This document shows positions 45,958-55,174 of a stretch of DNA of 64,000 nt, in pieces. The notes beneath the pieces were generated by a model. That model did not search any database and was not told the origin of the DNA. It was given only the letters and a program-made list of their open reading frames with translations. The number at the start of each line of letters is the position of its first letter. The stretch's first letter is position 1. The stretch is from CBDBJL01 sp965206365 (lineage in GTDB: Bacteria; Pseudomonadota; Alphaproteobacteria; JABAAW01; JAHZMA01): the NCBI GenBank assembly GCA_965206365.1, contig CBDBJL010000016.1:1-64000 (forward strand), written 5' to 3'. The position numbers and the translations under genes were made by a program.

Positions 45958-46272
45958 GCTCAAACAACTAACCTTACGCTAATTTTTGGCGCTATTTTTT
46001 GGCACCAGTTTTTGACACCAATTCTTTGGCACCAGTTTTTGACAGTCGGAATGAAACTGTAAACCGATTGGGCCTAGTTTTACTCTCAACTGATAGAAGG
46101 GATTCGCGCTCATGCTTTTAGTGATCGAAAATGAACGTAGCGATTTTTGGCGAAATGATTGATTTTTGTGTGGGTTATCATAAAGCATGATCTATGAAAT
46201 GCCGATGATCTGCCCAAGACAGAAATCACCTTTCCCTAACCTGCAAAACCCCAAACATAAAAATTACCTAAT
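45958..46272. other. Spacer with a tandem repeat between the aminotransferase and a methyltransferase gene
   Basis: About 315 bases between two convergent genes with no convincing gene; the minus-strand frame at 45979-46188 is largely made of the repeat. It holds two copies of TTTGGCACCAGTTTTTGACA with period 27. No terminator hairpin was found. Confidence 0.5.
45998..46044. repeat. Tandem repeat, 20-bp core with period 27
   Basis: TTTGGCACCAGTTTTTGACA occurs at 45998-46017 and 46025-46044. A degenerate extra copy of the start (TTTTTGGCGC) precedes at about 45983. Confidence 0.8.
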
Positions 46273-47136
46273 TTATTCATCATAATATTCTATCCATTTG
46301 TTCGCTAGCTTCACATATTCGGGGTTTATTTCTGTAGAATAAAAATCTACACCCATCTTTTTTGCCATAACACATTCAGAGCCAGTTCCAGCAAACGGAA
46401 TTAAAACATTCCCAGGCGCAGAAGCTTTTATCAATTTTTCTGTTACCTTAAAAGGTTTTTGTGTAGGATGATCAACGATACTGCAATGGCTGTGATTCTG
46501 TTTATCTTTTTGCCGACAAAGCATTTCACAATCTTGACAATAAAATATTCTTTCTGAATATCCTGCCCCTCCAGCCAATGCCGGTATTTTTATTACATCT
46601 CTTGGCAGTGCTCCTTTTTCATGGGCCTGATAAATAGTTTCTGAATTGCCTTTACTATATCTACATTTTCTACTTTTCCTTACTTTCCCTGCGGCATTTT
46701 TCAAGAAACCATCCGTGTAATCTTCTCTAATATCATCAACTTTTAGCTTTGGCTTATCACCTTTCCAAAGACATAATATACTCTCAAAACTTCTCTGCCA
46801 GAATTTACTAGAAGGAACCGTTTTATTCGTATAATGCCAGGCTAACCATCTTTGATTTTCGATAGGATATTTCACTGCAATATAAGATAATATTTCGGGG
46901 TATCCATAAATATATATTGGGCAAGATGGTTTGATTAATCTAAAACATTCATTGAGATAGATAAGGCTCCAATGAATATAATCTTTTATATCCATAGTAT
47001 CCTTATTATTGCCAAAATTTTTGCCAATATTATATGGCGGGTCAATGATCGCTAAATCAAATGAATCGTAATTGTGAATAGATTGTAAAAAAATTACGAC
47101 ATCAATATTATGAATAATATTTTTTTTTATGTCCAC
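46273..47136 (-). CDS. Orphan DNA methyltransferase, beta class, with a Cys/His insert
   Basis: A 287-residue site-specific DNA methylase. Motif IV is IIDPPYNIGKNFG (D32-P-P-Y) and motif I is LIPFAGTGSECVMAKKMGV near the C-terminus; this order marks the beta class. Between them lies a Cys-rich stretch YCQDCEMLCRQKDKQ followed by NHSHC, which could bind zinc. The adjoining HPTQKPFKVTEKLIKAS is the common motif X-like segment. No restriction endonuclease gene is near, and the neighbours are the repeat spacer and era, so it looks like a solitary methylase. The target cannot be predicted. Confidence 0.8.
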   Translation of the reverse strand: MDIKKNIIHNIDVVIFLQSIHNYDSFDLAIIDPPYNIGKNFGNNKDTMDIKDYIHWSLIYLNECFRLIKPSCPIYIYGYPEILSYIAVKYPIENQRWLAWHYTNKTVPSSKFWQRSFESILCLWKGDKPKLKVDDIREDYTDGFLKNAAGKVRKSRKCRYSKGNSETIYQAHEKGALPRDVIKIPALAGGAGYSERIFYCQDCEMLCRQKDKQNHSHCSIVDHPTQKPFKVTEKLIKASAPGNVLIPFAGTGSECVMAKKMGVDFYSTEINPEYVKLANKWIEYYDE

Positions 47137-47290
47137 CTGATCAATGCCCCACGCTCATCATCGAATTAATCCTAGCCATCTTCAAATTACCCTCATTTCA
47201 TCTAATCTAAAATCACTGCGATCTTTACCAAGATCGTCTAACTACAATCGTAGAAATATTGTTCCTTTTGAAATCTCACCCTATTTTCCC

Positions 47291-47317
47291 TGAAATATTT
47301 TCCTTGAAATATTTTCT
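47291..47317. repeat. 13-14-bp tandem duplication
   Basis: TGAAATATTTTCC followed directly by TTGAAATATTTTCT in the 226-base spacer between the methylase and era. The spacer holds nothing else recognisable. Confidence 0.7.
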
Positions 47318-47362
47318 CGGGAAAATTTTATTAACGCCCATAAATAGATTTTTCAAAAACTT

Positions 47363-48313
47363 TTACTCCATGCCTTGCATCAAACGAAATTGTTTCAAAC
47401 TGCGCCAATTTTCTTGATGCTTAACAAAAACAAACAAATGAACTTTTACACCCGTCAACTCCTCAATCTCTAAACGCGAAGATTGTGAGATCACTTTAAT
47501 CGTTTCACCTTTTTTGCCAATAAGCATAGGCTTCAACGCAAGGCGCGAAATATAAATATTTTGTTCAATCCGAATGGAACCATTCTTTTGCTTTAACCAC
47601 GACATAGTTTCCACTGCAATTTCATAAGGAACTTCTTGATGCATCCGCTCAAAAATATGCCCACGCGTAATTTCTGCTGCCATTAACTGCAAAGGCATAT
47701 CGGCAATTTGATCCTCAGGATAAAGAAAAACACTTTGGGGCATAAATTGACGTGCTGTTTCTAGTAGTTGCTCGCAACCATTCCCAGAAAGAGCCGAAAT
47801 CATAAAAATCTGATGATCTTTGCGCGTGGATTTCTCACTAAGAATTAATTGCAATTCTGCTGTTAATGGCAATAATTTATTTTTCTTCATATTATCGATT
47901 TTATTCAAAAGCAAGGCGAAAGGTTTCTTCGCCAAAGCAGGATTTGCAAATAATTGCGCCAACATTTTATCGGCCTTCAATACCGCATGATGCACAGCCG
48001 CATCGATAATCAACCAAACCATATCGGCTTGCTGAGCACTTGTCATTGCCATATTAAGCATCGAAGCATCAAATTGATCTCGCGGGGCAAATAAACCCGG
48101 CGTATCTACCAAAATATATTGGCAATCTTGAAAGCAACGAATTCCCCGAATCCGAGTTCGCGTAGTTTGCGCTTTACGCGTAACCAAACTAACCTGACTG
48201 CCAACCAAATAATTTACCAAAGTAGATTTTCCAGCATTGGGCGCCCCCATAAGAGCGATAAAGCCGGCCCGTGTGGTCGCTTCACGATTAACCATTATTT
48301 TCCCCATTGCCAT
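47363..48313 (-). CDS. era: GTPase Era
   Basis: Essential GTPase that binds the 3' end of 16S rRNA during 30S assembly. It shows G1 GAPNAGKSTLVNYLVG, G2/G3 TTRTRIRGI and ILVDTPGL, G4 LLNKIDNM, G5 SALSGNG, and the C-terminal KH domain with MLIGKKGETIKVISQSSRLE. 316 residues. Its start lies inside the 3' end of rnc (26-base overlap), so the two are translated together, as in many proteobacteria. ATG choices within the first 20 bases are all possible. Confidence 0.95.
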   Translation of the reverse strand: MAMGKIMVNREATTRAGFIALMGAPNAGKSTLVNYLVGSQVSLVTRKAQTTRTRIRGIRCFQDCQYILVDTPGLFAPRDQFDASMLNMAMTSAQQADMVWLIIDAAVHHAVLKADKMLAQLFANPALAKKPFALLLNKIDNMKKNKLLPLTAELQLILSEKSTRKDHQIFMISALSGNGCEQLLETARQFMPQSVFLYPEDQIADMPLQLMAAEITRGHIFERMHQEVPYEIAVETMSWLKQKNGSIRIEQNIYISRLALKPMLIGKKGETIKVISQSSRLEIEELTGVKVHLFVFVKHQENWRSLKQFRLMQGME

Positions 48314-49043
48314 CTGAATCCTTGATCACATGATGATTTTGCCAATAATGGCATGCGGCTTCCTGCATAGCTTCACGCTTTGAACCGCCATAACCAAACC
48401 CAAGCAAAAAATCATTTTCCTTGCCACTTTTATCTACCACTTTGACTTCAAATTCAAACCAAGGCAAATGATCACTTCCTTGCCGTGAGATTTCTCGATA
48501 GATCGGCAACGGCAACCCCTCTGCCTGACACCAATCTTGTAGCCGAGATTTGGCATCTTTTTCAATCGGGAAATTCTCAATATCGATGCCGATATCGCGC
48601 TGAACAAAACAAATTGCGGATTGTAAATCACTATCCAAATAAATTGCCGCCAGCAAAGATTCAGCAATATCGGATAAAATTGCCGGATTGCTCTGCAAAT
48701 TTCTTGCCCGACATTCCGCTGACATTTGAATAAAATCACCGATTTCTAATCTTTGCATCCATTCACTTAAGAATTTACGATTTACCAAAGATGCCAGCCT
48801 ACGCGATAACTCGCCTTCATCGGCATTTGGCAATTGCTGATAAAGCATTTCGCCAACAATAAAACCCAAAATTCGATCCCCTAAAAACTCTAACCGTTCA
48901 TACGAGCGCCAATTCGCTGCCAACGAACGATGCGTTAAAGCTGTGATTAGCAATTGCGTATCTTGAAATGAATAACCAATCCGCCGACAAATATCTTGGA
49001 TTAATTCTGGCGCAAGAATTTTTGAATTTGCTGGCAATGCCAT
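48288..49043 (-). CDS. rnc: Ribonuclease III
   Basis: Double-stranded RNA endonuclease for rRNA precursors and mRNA. The signature ERLEFLGDRILGFIVGEMLY carries the metal-binding Glu and Asp (second pair in DIAESLLAAIYLDSD). The C-terminal dsRNA-binding domain is present (KSRLQDWCQAEGLPLPIYRE, then GSKREAMQEAACHYW). 251 residues. It lies between lepB (8 bases upstream) and era (overlapping), the standard lepB-rnc-era operon. Confidence 0.96.
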   Translation of the reverse strand: MALPANSKILAPELIQDICRRIGYSFQDTQLLITALTHRSLAANWRSYERLEFLGDRILGFIVGEMLYQQLPNADEGELSRRLASLVNRKFLSEWMQRLEIGDFIQMSAECRARNLQSNPAILSDIAESLLAAIYLDSDLQSAICFVQRDIGIDIENFPIEKDAKSRLQDWCQAEGLPLPIYREISRQGSDHLPWFEFEVKVVDKSGKENDFLLGFGYGGSKREAMQEAACHYWQNHHVIKDSDGNGENNG

Positions 49044-49051
49044 TAACTTTA

Positions 49052-49774
49052 CTACTTAATCAAAGTAAAGAATCGTCCAATACGGGGACTCCATTCTTCT
49101 AAATCTAGCGATAACCACACCATCGTCGCTCGCCCTACCAAATTTTCTTCAGGAATGTAACCCACCATCGATAAAAACCGACTATCTTGAGAATTATCCC
49201 GATTATCGCCCATAGCAAAATAATGCCCGTCAGGTACATGATAAATTCGAGTATTATCGGCAAGGCTATCATCGCCATATTGTTCCAAAATTTGATAAGT
49301 TTTCTCTGAACTTACGGTTTGATTGTAACGCGTAATCCCGTGAAAATCTTCTATTTGAACTCGCGGAACTAATAAATCGTTAATATAGAGTTTTCCCAAA
49401 CGCATTTGAATTTCATCACCAGGCAACCCGATAATGCGTTTAATATAAATAATTTTTGGGGTTACGGGATTGCGAAAAACTGTAACATCCCCGCGCTGAG
49501 GCATATTGTTAAAAAATCTGCCCGAAAAAGAAAGCACATTAAAGGGAAAAGAATACCGACTATAGCCATAACTAAATTTAGAAACAAAAATATAATCACC
49601 GATCAATAAAGTAGGCAACATCGAACCTGAGGGAATCCGAAAGGGTTCATACAAACAAGAGCGTACGACAAGGGCAATTAAGATCGCAAAGAAAAAAAAG
49701 CGCACCTGTTCGCAAAGCGAACGTATCATTTTTTTAATATCTATATTTTGCATATTCACTATTTTCAAACCCAT
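49052..49774 (-). CDS. lepB: Signal peptidase I
   Basis: Cleaves signal peptides at the periplasmic face of the inner membrane. One N-terminal membrane helix (VRFFFFAILIALVVRSCLY), the nucleophile Ser in RIPSGSMLPTLLIGD, the general base Lys in IYIKRIIGLPGDEI, and the GDNRDNSQDSR box E. 240 residues. First gene of the lepB-rnc-era unit. A 149-base spacer separates it from hisI. Confidence 0.96.
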   Translation of the reverse strand: MGLKIVNMQNIDIKKMIRSLCEQVRFFFFAILIALVVRSCLYEPFRIPSGSMLPTLLIGDYIFVSKFSYGYSRYSFPFNVLSFSGRFFNNMPQRGDVTVFRNPVTPKIIYIKRIIGLPGDEIQMRLGKLYINDLLVPRVQIEDFHGITRYNQTVSSEKTYQILEQYGDDSLADNTRIYHVPDGHYFAMGDNRDNSQDSRFLSMVGYIPEENLVGRATMVWLSLDLEEWSPRIGRFFTLIK

Positions 49775-49923
49775 AAAAATTTTCTGCTCATCAATAATTC
49801 GCTAAATATAAAATTTTCCCGCATAACCACTCAGAAATTCTTAGCGAGCCAACAATATGAGGCTTTCGAAGGCTTGTCAAACATAATCCGTTGCAAATCA
49901 TCAACAATGGACCAGCCCGATCA

Positions 49924-50343
49924 TTATGTGAGCCGATAAAGTTTTTTCGCATCTTGAATCGGTTGTGAAATAATTGTCACCGCGCCAGTTTGTAAATTAA
50001 CATCGCGATAGAAACAACCCTTACGCCCAGTGTGGCAAGCAGCACCGAGTTGCGTAACTTTTAGCAATAAGCAATCTGCATCACAATCGATCAACAATGA
50101 TTCTAATTGCTGTACATTCCCTGAAATCTCTCCCTTACGCCATAATTTCTGGCGCGAACGCGAATAATAACAAACCCTGCCTTCTTGCAAAGTGATCCGT
50201 AAGGCTTCTGTATTCATCCATGCCTGCATCAAAGGCTCACAATTTTGCGCATCGATTGCAATTGCGGCGATTAAACCTTTTGCATCAAATTGGATAAGAT
50301 CCCATAAATTTTCAGATCTAGTCTCAGTAACCTTCATAGCCAT
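49924..50343 (-). CDS. hisI: Phosphoribosyl-AMP cyclohydrolase
   Basis: Third step of histidine synthesis. The single-domain form of 139 residues (no HisE fusion). The metal-binding residues are in LLIDCDADCLLLKV (D-x-D-x-D/C) and GAACHTGRKGCFYRDV (C and H). The front has MQAWMNTEALRITLQEGRV, YYSRSRQKLWRKGEISGN. It follows metC/cysK in the same orientation, with 33 bases between; no other his genes are in the window. Confidence 0.94.
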   Translation of the reverse strand: MAMKVTETRSENLWDLIQFDAKGLIAAIAIDAQNCEPLMQAWMNTEALRITLQEGRVCYYSRSRQKLWRKGEISGNVQQLESLLIDCDADCLLLKVTQLGAACHTGRKGCFYRDVNLQTGAVTIISQPIQDAKKLYRLT

Positions 50344-50376
50344 ATTGTCTCCGCATTTTTAGGTAATTCTTTTATT

Positions 50377-51576
50377 TCATGCAAAAGCATTCATGGCCGC
50401 AAAACCACCCGCCAAATCTGCAATTAAATCTTGAACATTTTCAAGCCCAACATGAATCCGCAATAAGGTTTGCCCATAATATTTAGGCAAATAAGGAGAT
50501 GCCGCACGCCCAAGCTTGGCATCATCCGGGTCTAATTTTACCGGTATCAGCAAACTTTCATAACCGCCCCAACTATAGCCGAGCGAAAATAACTGTAAAT
50601 GAGCAAAAAATACGGCCAATTTATCCTGGTCAGCCTCACGCAAATAAAAGCCAAATAAGCCCGATGAACCCGTGAAATCGCGCTGAAAATATTTTGCTCC
50701 CCAATGCTGTGTCTCAGCGGGATGTAAAATGAAACCCACTTCATCACGTTGTTTTAACCATGCTACAATTTCTTGAGCATTTTCTTGATGCTGCTTTAGT
50801 CGCACTGCCAAAGTGCGAATCCCTCGCAAACCTAAATAAGCTTCATCGGGAGCCACATAATAACCATGGCATTTCGAATGTAGGAAGATTTGCTGGTAAA
50901 GATCAGCCGATGCCACACTAACTGTTCCCAACAAAATATCAGAATGCCCGGAAATATATTTTGTTCCAGCAGTCAGCGAAATATCACAACCTAACTGCAA
51001 AGGTTTGTGAAAAACCCCGGTCCCCCAACTATTATCCATTACGCAGATAATGGCTTGCGTGGTTTTCGCACATTGCAACAAGGCAAGTGTATCATGGCAT
51101 TCAAAAGTACCACTTCCCGGACTTTCCATATAAAGCATCCGCGTATTTGGCAAAATAAGCTTAGATAACGCTTCTGCGCCTAACAGCGGATTATAATAAT
51201 CGTAAGCAATATTCATTCGCGTTAAAATATTACGCGCAAATATTTTAACTGGGTCATAAACATTATCCGTAAGCAAAACATGGTCTCCGGGGCGCAAACA
51301 ACTTGTTAAGCTTAAACTTACCGCATGCATTCCCGAGCTGGTTAATAATGTTGCATGGGCATTTTCTGCTAAACTCACCGCATCTTCTAACGCGCGATGT
51401 GTTTGTAGCCCATAGCGCCCATACGTTTTTTGCCACGGTTTTTTGCCAATAAAGCTTAAATAATCCGGTGCCCTTAACGTAGAAGCATGTTGCACCGGAG
51501 GATTCACCGTACCATCCACATAATCACCATTATGCAGTAAAGAGGTCTGTATCGCTAATTTTGTTCGATCATCCAT
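50377..51576 (-). CDS. metC: Cystathionine beta-lyase-type Cys/Met-metabolism PLP enzyme
   Basis: A 399-residue PLP enzyme of the Cys/Met metabolism family, converting cystathionine to homocysteine or a related reaction. Markers: YGRYGLQTHRALEDAV, TSSGMHAVSLSL, VMDNSWGTGVFHKPL, and the PLP Lys in ISLTAGTKYISGHSDIL. The TKYISGHSD context and the preference for W over the A/S of gamma-synthases favour a beta-lyase. It is two bases from the cysK-like gene in the same operon, so both work in sulfur amino acid metabolism. Confidence 0.85.
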   Translation of the reverse strand: MDDRTKLAIQTSLLHNGDYVDGTVNPPVQHASTLRAPDYLSFIGKKPWQKTYGRYGLQTHRALEDAVSLAENAHATLLTSSGMHAVSLSLTSCLRPGDHVLLTDNVYDPVKIFARNILTRMNIAYDYYNPLLGAEALSKLILPNTRMLYMESPGSGTFECHDTLALLQCAKTTQAIICVMDNSWGTGVFHKPLQLGCDISLTAGTKYISGHSDILLGTVSVASADLYQQIFLHSKCHGYYVAPDEAYLGLRGIRTLAVRLKQHQENAQEIVAWLKQRDEVGFILHPAETQHWGAKYFQRDFTGSSGLFGFYLREADQDKLAVFFAHLQLFSLGYSWGGYESLLIPVKLDPDDAKLGRAASPYLPKYYGQTLLRIHVGLENVQDLIADLAGGFAAMNAFA

Positions 51577-51578
51577 AA

Positions 51579-52580
51579 TTAAAAATCCCAGTTTAATATT
51601 GGCAAATTATTTTTTTGTAGAAATTCAGCATTAAATAATTTGGTTTGATACCGCGAGGCACCATCACATAGCATCGTTACAATGATCTTATCCTTGCCCA
51701 AATCTTTTGCCATGGCAACTGCGCCGGCAATGTTAATGCCTGAAGACATCCCCAACGCCAACCCCTCATATTGCAACATATGAAAAACCCATTCAAGTGC
51801 AATCTGGTCGCTAATTTGATAAGGCAAATCCACATAAAGCCCGACCAAATTTCCAGTAACCCGGCCTTGTCCAATACCCTCAGTAATAGAGCTACCCTCG
51901 CTTGCAAGCACACCCGTTTGATAATAAGAGTATAGTTTTGCTCCAAAAGGATCTGCCAGGCCAATCACAATATCCGATTTTTTCGCGCGCAAATATTGCG
52001 CAACCCCTGCCAAAGTTCCACCCGTACCCACCGCGCAAACAAAGCCATCCACGCCACCATCACAATCTTGCCAAATTTCATTTGCCGTGCTGAGATGACT
52101 TTCACGATTAGCACAATTATCAAATTGATTTACCCATAACACGCCACCTTCAGGATTGGTCTTTGCAATTTGCTCGGCTAATCTCTGCGCCTTATGAATA
52201 TAATTATCTGGATCACTATAGGGTTTTGGCTCCACCTCAATTAACCGAACCCCAACATTTGTTAGCATTTGTTTTTTTTCATTCGCTTGATCATTATTAA
52301 TCAAAATATGAGTCTTCAACCCCAGCTGATTGCCAACCAATGCCAAGCCAATACCCGTATTGCCAGCTGTAGCTTCAATAATCTGCCCGCCCTTACCAAG
52401 TAACCCTTCGGCAAAAGCCTGTTGCAACATGCCTTTAGCAGCGCGATCCTTCACCGAGCCTCCAGGATTCATAAATTCTGCTTTCCCTAAAATGGTGCAT
52501 CCGGTAATTTCAGAAGCTTTTTTAAGGTAAATCAAAGGCGTATTCCCGATAGCCTCGATCACTGATTGTGCAATGCGCAT
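51579..52580 (-). CDS. cysK: Cysteine synthase-like PLP enzyme
   Basis: A 333-residue fold type II PLP enzyme: IGNTPLIYLKKASEITG, the PLP Lys in NPGGSVKDRAAKGM, IIEATAGNTGIGLALVG, and AVGTGGTLAGVAQYL. It combines O-acetylserine with sulfide, or a close relative such as cystathionine beta-synthase. The ending (residues about 300-333, VTMLCDGASRYQTKLFN) matches the variant cysteine synthase common in alphaproteobacteria. In an operon with the metC-like gene (2-base gap) and 27 bases upstream of it is ymdB. Confidence 0.85.
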   Translation of the reverse strand: MRIAQSVIEAIGNTPLIYLKKASEITGCTILGKAEFMNPGGSVKDRAAKGMLQQAFAEGLLGKGGQIIEATAGNTGIGLALVGNQLGLKTHILINNDQANEKKQMLTNVGVRLIEVEPKPYSDPDNYIHKAQRLAEQIAKTNPEGGVLWVNQFDNCANRESHLSTANEIWQDCDGGVDGFVCAVGTGGTLAGVAQYLRAKKSDIVIGLADPFGAKLYSYYQTGVLASEGSSITEGIGQGRVTGNLVGLYVDLPYQISDQIALEWVFHMLQYEGLALGMSSGINIAGAVAMAKDLGKDKIIVTMLCDGASRYQTKLFNAEFLQKNNLPILNWDF

Positions 52581-52607
52581 ACAGCATCTCCATAATAAAA
52601 GAGAATC

Positions 52608-53429
52608 TTAAAAATTAGGGATTGTCTCGGATAATCTAGGACCACAACGCACAGGCGCAATATTTTTTGCCAAACCATTTTCACCAATCACCATAAACAC
52701 CCCTGAAACTGTGGCTTCCCCTTTCGCATATTGCAGCCTTGAACGGGGAACAACCAACTTAAATCTTTCGATCGCACCCGCTGTATCCATCCCAATAACC
52801 GAATCATAAACCCCACACATGCCCGCGTCGGTTTGATAGGCTGTACCGAAAGGTAATATCCGACTATCTGCTGTTGGCACATGAGTATGGCTACCAATCA
52901 CCGCACTTACCCGCCCATCAAGGGCATTGGCAAGTGCCATTTTCTCAGAAGAAGCCTCGGCATGGATATCTACAAAAATCGCAGCAAAACCAAAATCAGC
53001 AGGCTTGCCCTCAGGAACAATTTCAGCAATTTTTTCCCATACACCTAACATCGGTTCCATAAATAATTTTCCCAATAAATTAATTACGCGTATTTTCCCT
53101 TGCGGTAAAATAAGATCACGATAACCTTTCCCTGGTGTGGTTTCGGGCATATTCAATGGACGCACCAACTGATCCGCATCATTAATGATTGTCATCACAT
53201 CAATATTATCCCAAATATGATTGCCACCTGTCATAATATCCACACCATAGCTCAACATTTCGCGATAAATCGCCCCGGTAAGACCAAAGCCATGTGCGGA
53301 ATTCTCAACATTAACAATCACCAGATTCGGGCGCAACATCCGGCGTAACTCAGGCAAATATTTGTGCACCGCATCCCTTCCAGGAGAGGCAAAAACATCT
53401 CCTAGAAATAATATTCTTACATCACTCAA
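52608..53429 (-). CDS. ymdB: YmdB-family metallophosphoesterase
   Basis: A 273-residue calcineurin-like phosphoesterase of the YmdB group. It shows VRILFLGDVFASPGRDAV, IVNVENSAHGFGLTGAI, MTGGNHIWDN, and AVIGSHTHVPTADSRILP with the metal His residues, then QTDAGMCGVYDSVIGM. YmdB homologues hydrolyse cyclic nucleotides in Bacillus; the physiological role elsewhere is open. Its start overlaps the cyclo-ligase stop by 4 bases, so it is co-translated. Confidence 0.9.
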   Translation of the reverse strand: MSDVRILFLGDVFASPGRDAVHKYLPELRRMLRPNLVIVNVENSAHGFGLTGAIYREMLSYGVDIMTGGNHIWDNIDVMTIINDADQLVRPLNMPETTPGKGYRDLILPQGKIRVINLLGKLFMEPMLGVWEKIAEIVPEGKPADFGFAAIFVDIHAEASSEKMALANALDGRVSAVIGSHTHVPTADSRILPFGTAYQTDAGMCGVYDSVIGMDTAGAIERFKLVVPRSRLQYAKGEATVSGVFMVIGENGLAKNIAPVRCGPRLSETIPNF

Positions 53430-54010
53430 AATAAACGAATTCCCTTCTCGCTTAGCAAACCATCTAATGGCTGATCATACTCGCAAAACGGCAAGCTTGC
53501 AAAATGTTGCTCACGATAAGCCACACCTAGCCAACAAATATCTTTCCCAGCATCTTGCTTAAGCTTGGCTATGGTCCGATCATAATAACCACCCCCATAT
53601 CCCAAACGCAACCCAGTATCATCAAACCCCAATAAGGGAACCAAAACAATATCCGGAATTATTTCAGGGGAATCTAATGGCGGAGTCAACGCGCCAAAAT
53701 CACCTTCGATCAAAACATCTGCAAAATTCCAATGTAAAAATTTTAACCAACATTTTTTTTGCCATACCCATGGTAGACATAACTGCGCACCATTTTGGTT
53801 AGCATATTCCAACAGCGGCGTTACATTAACCTCAGAATGAATTGCAGAATAACCTGCAACAATTTTTCCTGCAAGCTCTGGAAATTGTTTGGAAAAATGC
53901 GAAACAATAACATTTGCCACTTGTTTAGATGCAACTTTTTCTTGATCTAACCTGTTAGCCTCTATGCGCATAATCCGGGCAATTTTTCTACATTCTTGTT
54001 TTGCATCCAT
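53426..54010 (-). CDS. ygfA: 5-formyltetrahydrofolate cyclo-ligase
   Basis: Converts 5-formyl-THF to 5,10-methenyl-THF. About 194 residues. Family motifs: AGYSAIHSEVNVTPLLEYA, the ATP-binding LVPLLGFDDTGLRLGYGGGYYDR with GGGYYD, and GVAYREQHFASLPFCEYDQPLD. I use the ATG at 54010; a GTG lies nine bases upstream. It sits directly after the 6S RNA locus, in the zapA-ssrS-ygfA order known from many proteobacteria. Confidence 0.92.
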   Translation of the reverse strand: MDAKQECRKIARIMRIEANRLDQEKVASKQVANVIVSHFSKQFPELAGKIVAGYSAIHSEVNVTPLLEYANQNGAQLCLPWVWQKKCWLKFLHWNFADVLIEGDFGALTPPLDSPEIIPDIVLVPLLGFDDTGLRLGYGGGYYDRTIAKLKQDAGKDICWLGVAYREQHFASLPFCEYDQPLDGLLSEKGIRLF

Positions 54011-54104
54011 ACTTGTCACAATCTATCCAATCCAATAATACCAGTCAAAAAAAAAGCCGTTCAATGAAAACCAGTTCAAAAAAATCTAGGCATTAAAAAC
54101 CAGA

Positions 54105-54262
54105 CGGAAAAAGCCAAACGGCCGCCGCAATATGTTAATTCCACGATGGCCTGAAAAACAGGTGGGCACCACGATAATAAACGCGCACATGCAAAACATC
54201 CGCATCCATCAGAGATAGCTCCCTCGTAAGAAAAATATCGCCCCCGGGAATTTGGAAAGCAA
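54105..54262 (-). ncRNA. ssrS: 6S RNA
   Basis: 6S RNA mimics an open promoter and sequesters sigma70 RNA polymerase. The spacer between zapA and the cyclo-ligase gene is its usual place. On the minus strand the sequence has the alphaproteobacterial 6S features: a closing stem CCAAA/TTTGG (54251-54255 and 54114-54118), the segment GTGCCCACCTGTTTTTCAGG in the bubble region, and near the 3' end GCGGCGGCCG. Ends are estimated from the outer stem, not from a model. A spurious minus-strand frame crosses it. Confidence 0.85.
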
Positions 54263-54286
54263 AGCGTACCGTCCAGCTTCTTTAGT

Positions 54287-54667
54287 TTAATTGTCTTGCA
54301 CAGTTTCTGCAAGTCTTTCCATACGTCCGGCCATAGCTTCTAGCCTAACCGCAATTTGACTCGTATCCAACGAATAAATAGTTTGCGTTGCAAATGCTGG
54401 GTTTGAGGCCCGTTTTACGTGCCCTTCCAAACTTACCACCTGCTTTTTAAGCTCAGTAATTTCAGCAATAGCATCCGAGAGATCATCACTAAGCAAAATA
54501 CCGGTAATTACCAATAGCTCTAAATCATTCTGGATTCGACTCGAAGATTGCAATTCACGGATTCGATTATCCAAATGCTCACCCAGCCTTTGCAAATGCT
54601 CTTCTTGGCCATCATCACAATCCAAGCTATAGGAACGTCCTGAAATAAAAACGGTTACTTGTGCCAT
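54287..54667 (-). CDS. zapA: Cell division protein ZapA
   Basis: ZapA bundles FtsZ filaments in the division ring. The 126 residues match: AQVTVFISGRSYSLDCDDGQ, EHLQRLGEHLDNRIRELQSS, NDLELLVITGILLSDDLSDA, then a helical tail. The coiled-coil C-terminus (LEAMAGRMERLAETV) is longer than in E. coli, as in other alphaproteobacteria. It lies 42 bases downstream of a small coiled-coil gene, a common pair, and just before 6S RNA. Confidence 0.93.
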   Translation of the reverse strand: MAQVTVFISGRSYSLDCDDGQEEHLQRLGEHLDNRIRELQSSSRIQNDLELLVITGILLSDDLSDAIAEITELKKQVVSLEGHVKRASNPAFATQTIYSLDTSQIAVRLEAMAGRMERLAETVQDN

Positions 54668-54709
54668 TACCTATTTTTCACTTTCCATCTTTGATAAAGA
54701 TTTCTAAAT

Positions 54710-54934
54710 CTACTCTTTTAAGCGCAATAAATCTACCAGTACCAACTGCACTTCATAAAGTTGTTTCTCTAACAGCTCACATTGCAATTGTAGTTTTTGG
54801 TTTTCTTCTTGAAGAACCGTATCATCTATACCCGAATCTTCATTCTTATACGAACGACGATTCGTCAGTAAAGCCGTTTCCAGCCGCGAGAGAGCTTTTG
54901 ATATCCGATCCAACTCTGGCAAATGATATGCCAT
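54710..54934 (-). CDS. DUF4164-like coiled-coil protein upstream of zapA
   Basis: A 74-residue protein that is almost entirely helical, with a heptad pattern through EENQKLQLQCELLEKQLYEV and a hydrophobic tail. Small coiled-coil proteins of this length stand directly upstream of zapA in many alphaproteobacteria (DUF4164 type). A division-related role is plausible but not shown. Codon use and AGG-type start region are normal. Confidence 0.65.
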   Translation of the reverse strand: MAYHLPELDRISKALSRLETALLTNRRSYKNEDSGIDDTVLQEENQKLQLQCELLEKQLYEVQLVLVDLLRLKE

Positions 54935-55174
54935 ATTTTGTCTCCCAACCTCGTAAACCGATCAATATAACGTAATTTACCCAAATTAATTTTACGCAAA
55001 GATAATTCCATCAGCTAAAATCTAGCAGATTCTTCTACGGAAATAAACAAGTAAATTCAAAAGATTGTTAAAAAAAAGTAAGAGATTACCCGAATAATAA
55101 ATGAATCCAAATCGATCTGCATGCACTATATTTTGCCTTTTCGGGTAATAATTTTATTTTATTTTTTTACAACT

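Noticed and set aside
45979..46188. Minus-strand frame of 69 residues
   Set aside because: Its end is made of the tandem repeat (QKLVPKN twice), and I see no start site or family match.
54076..54312. Minus-strand frame of 78 residues
   Set aside because: It crosses the 6S RNA and has no protein-like features.
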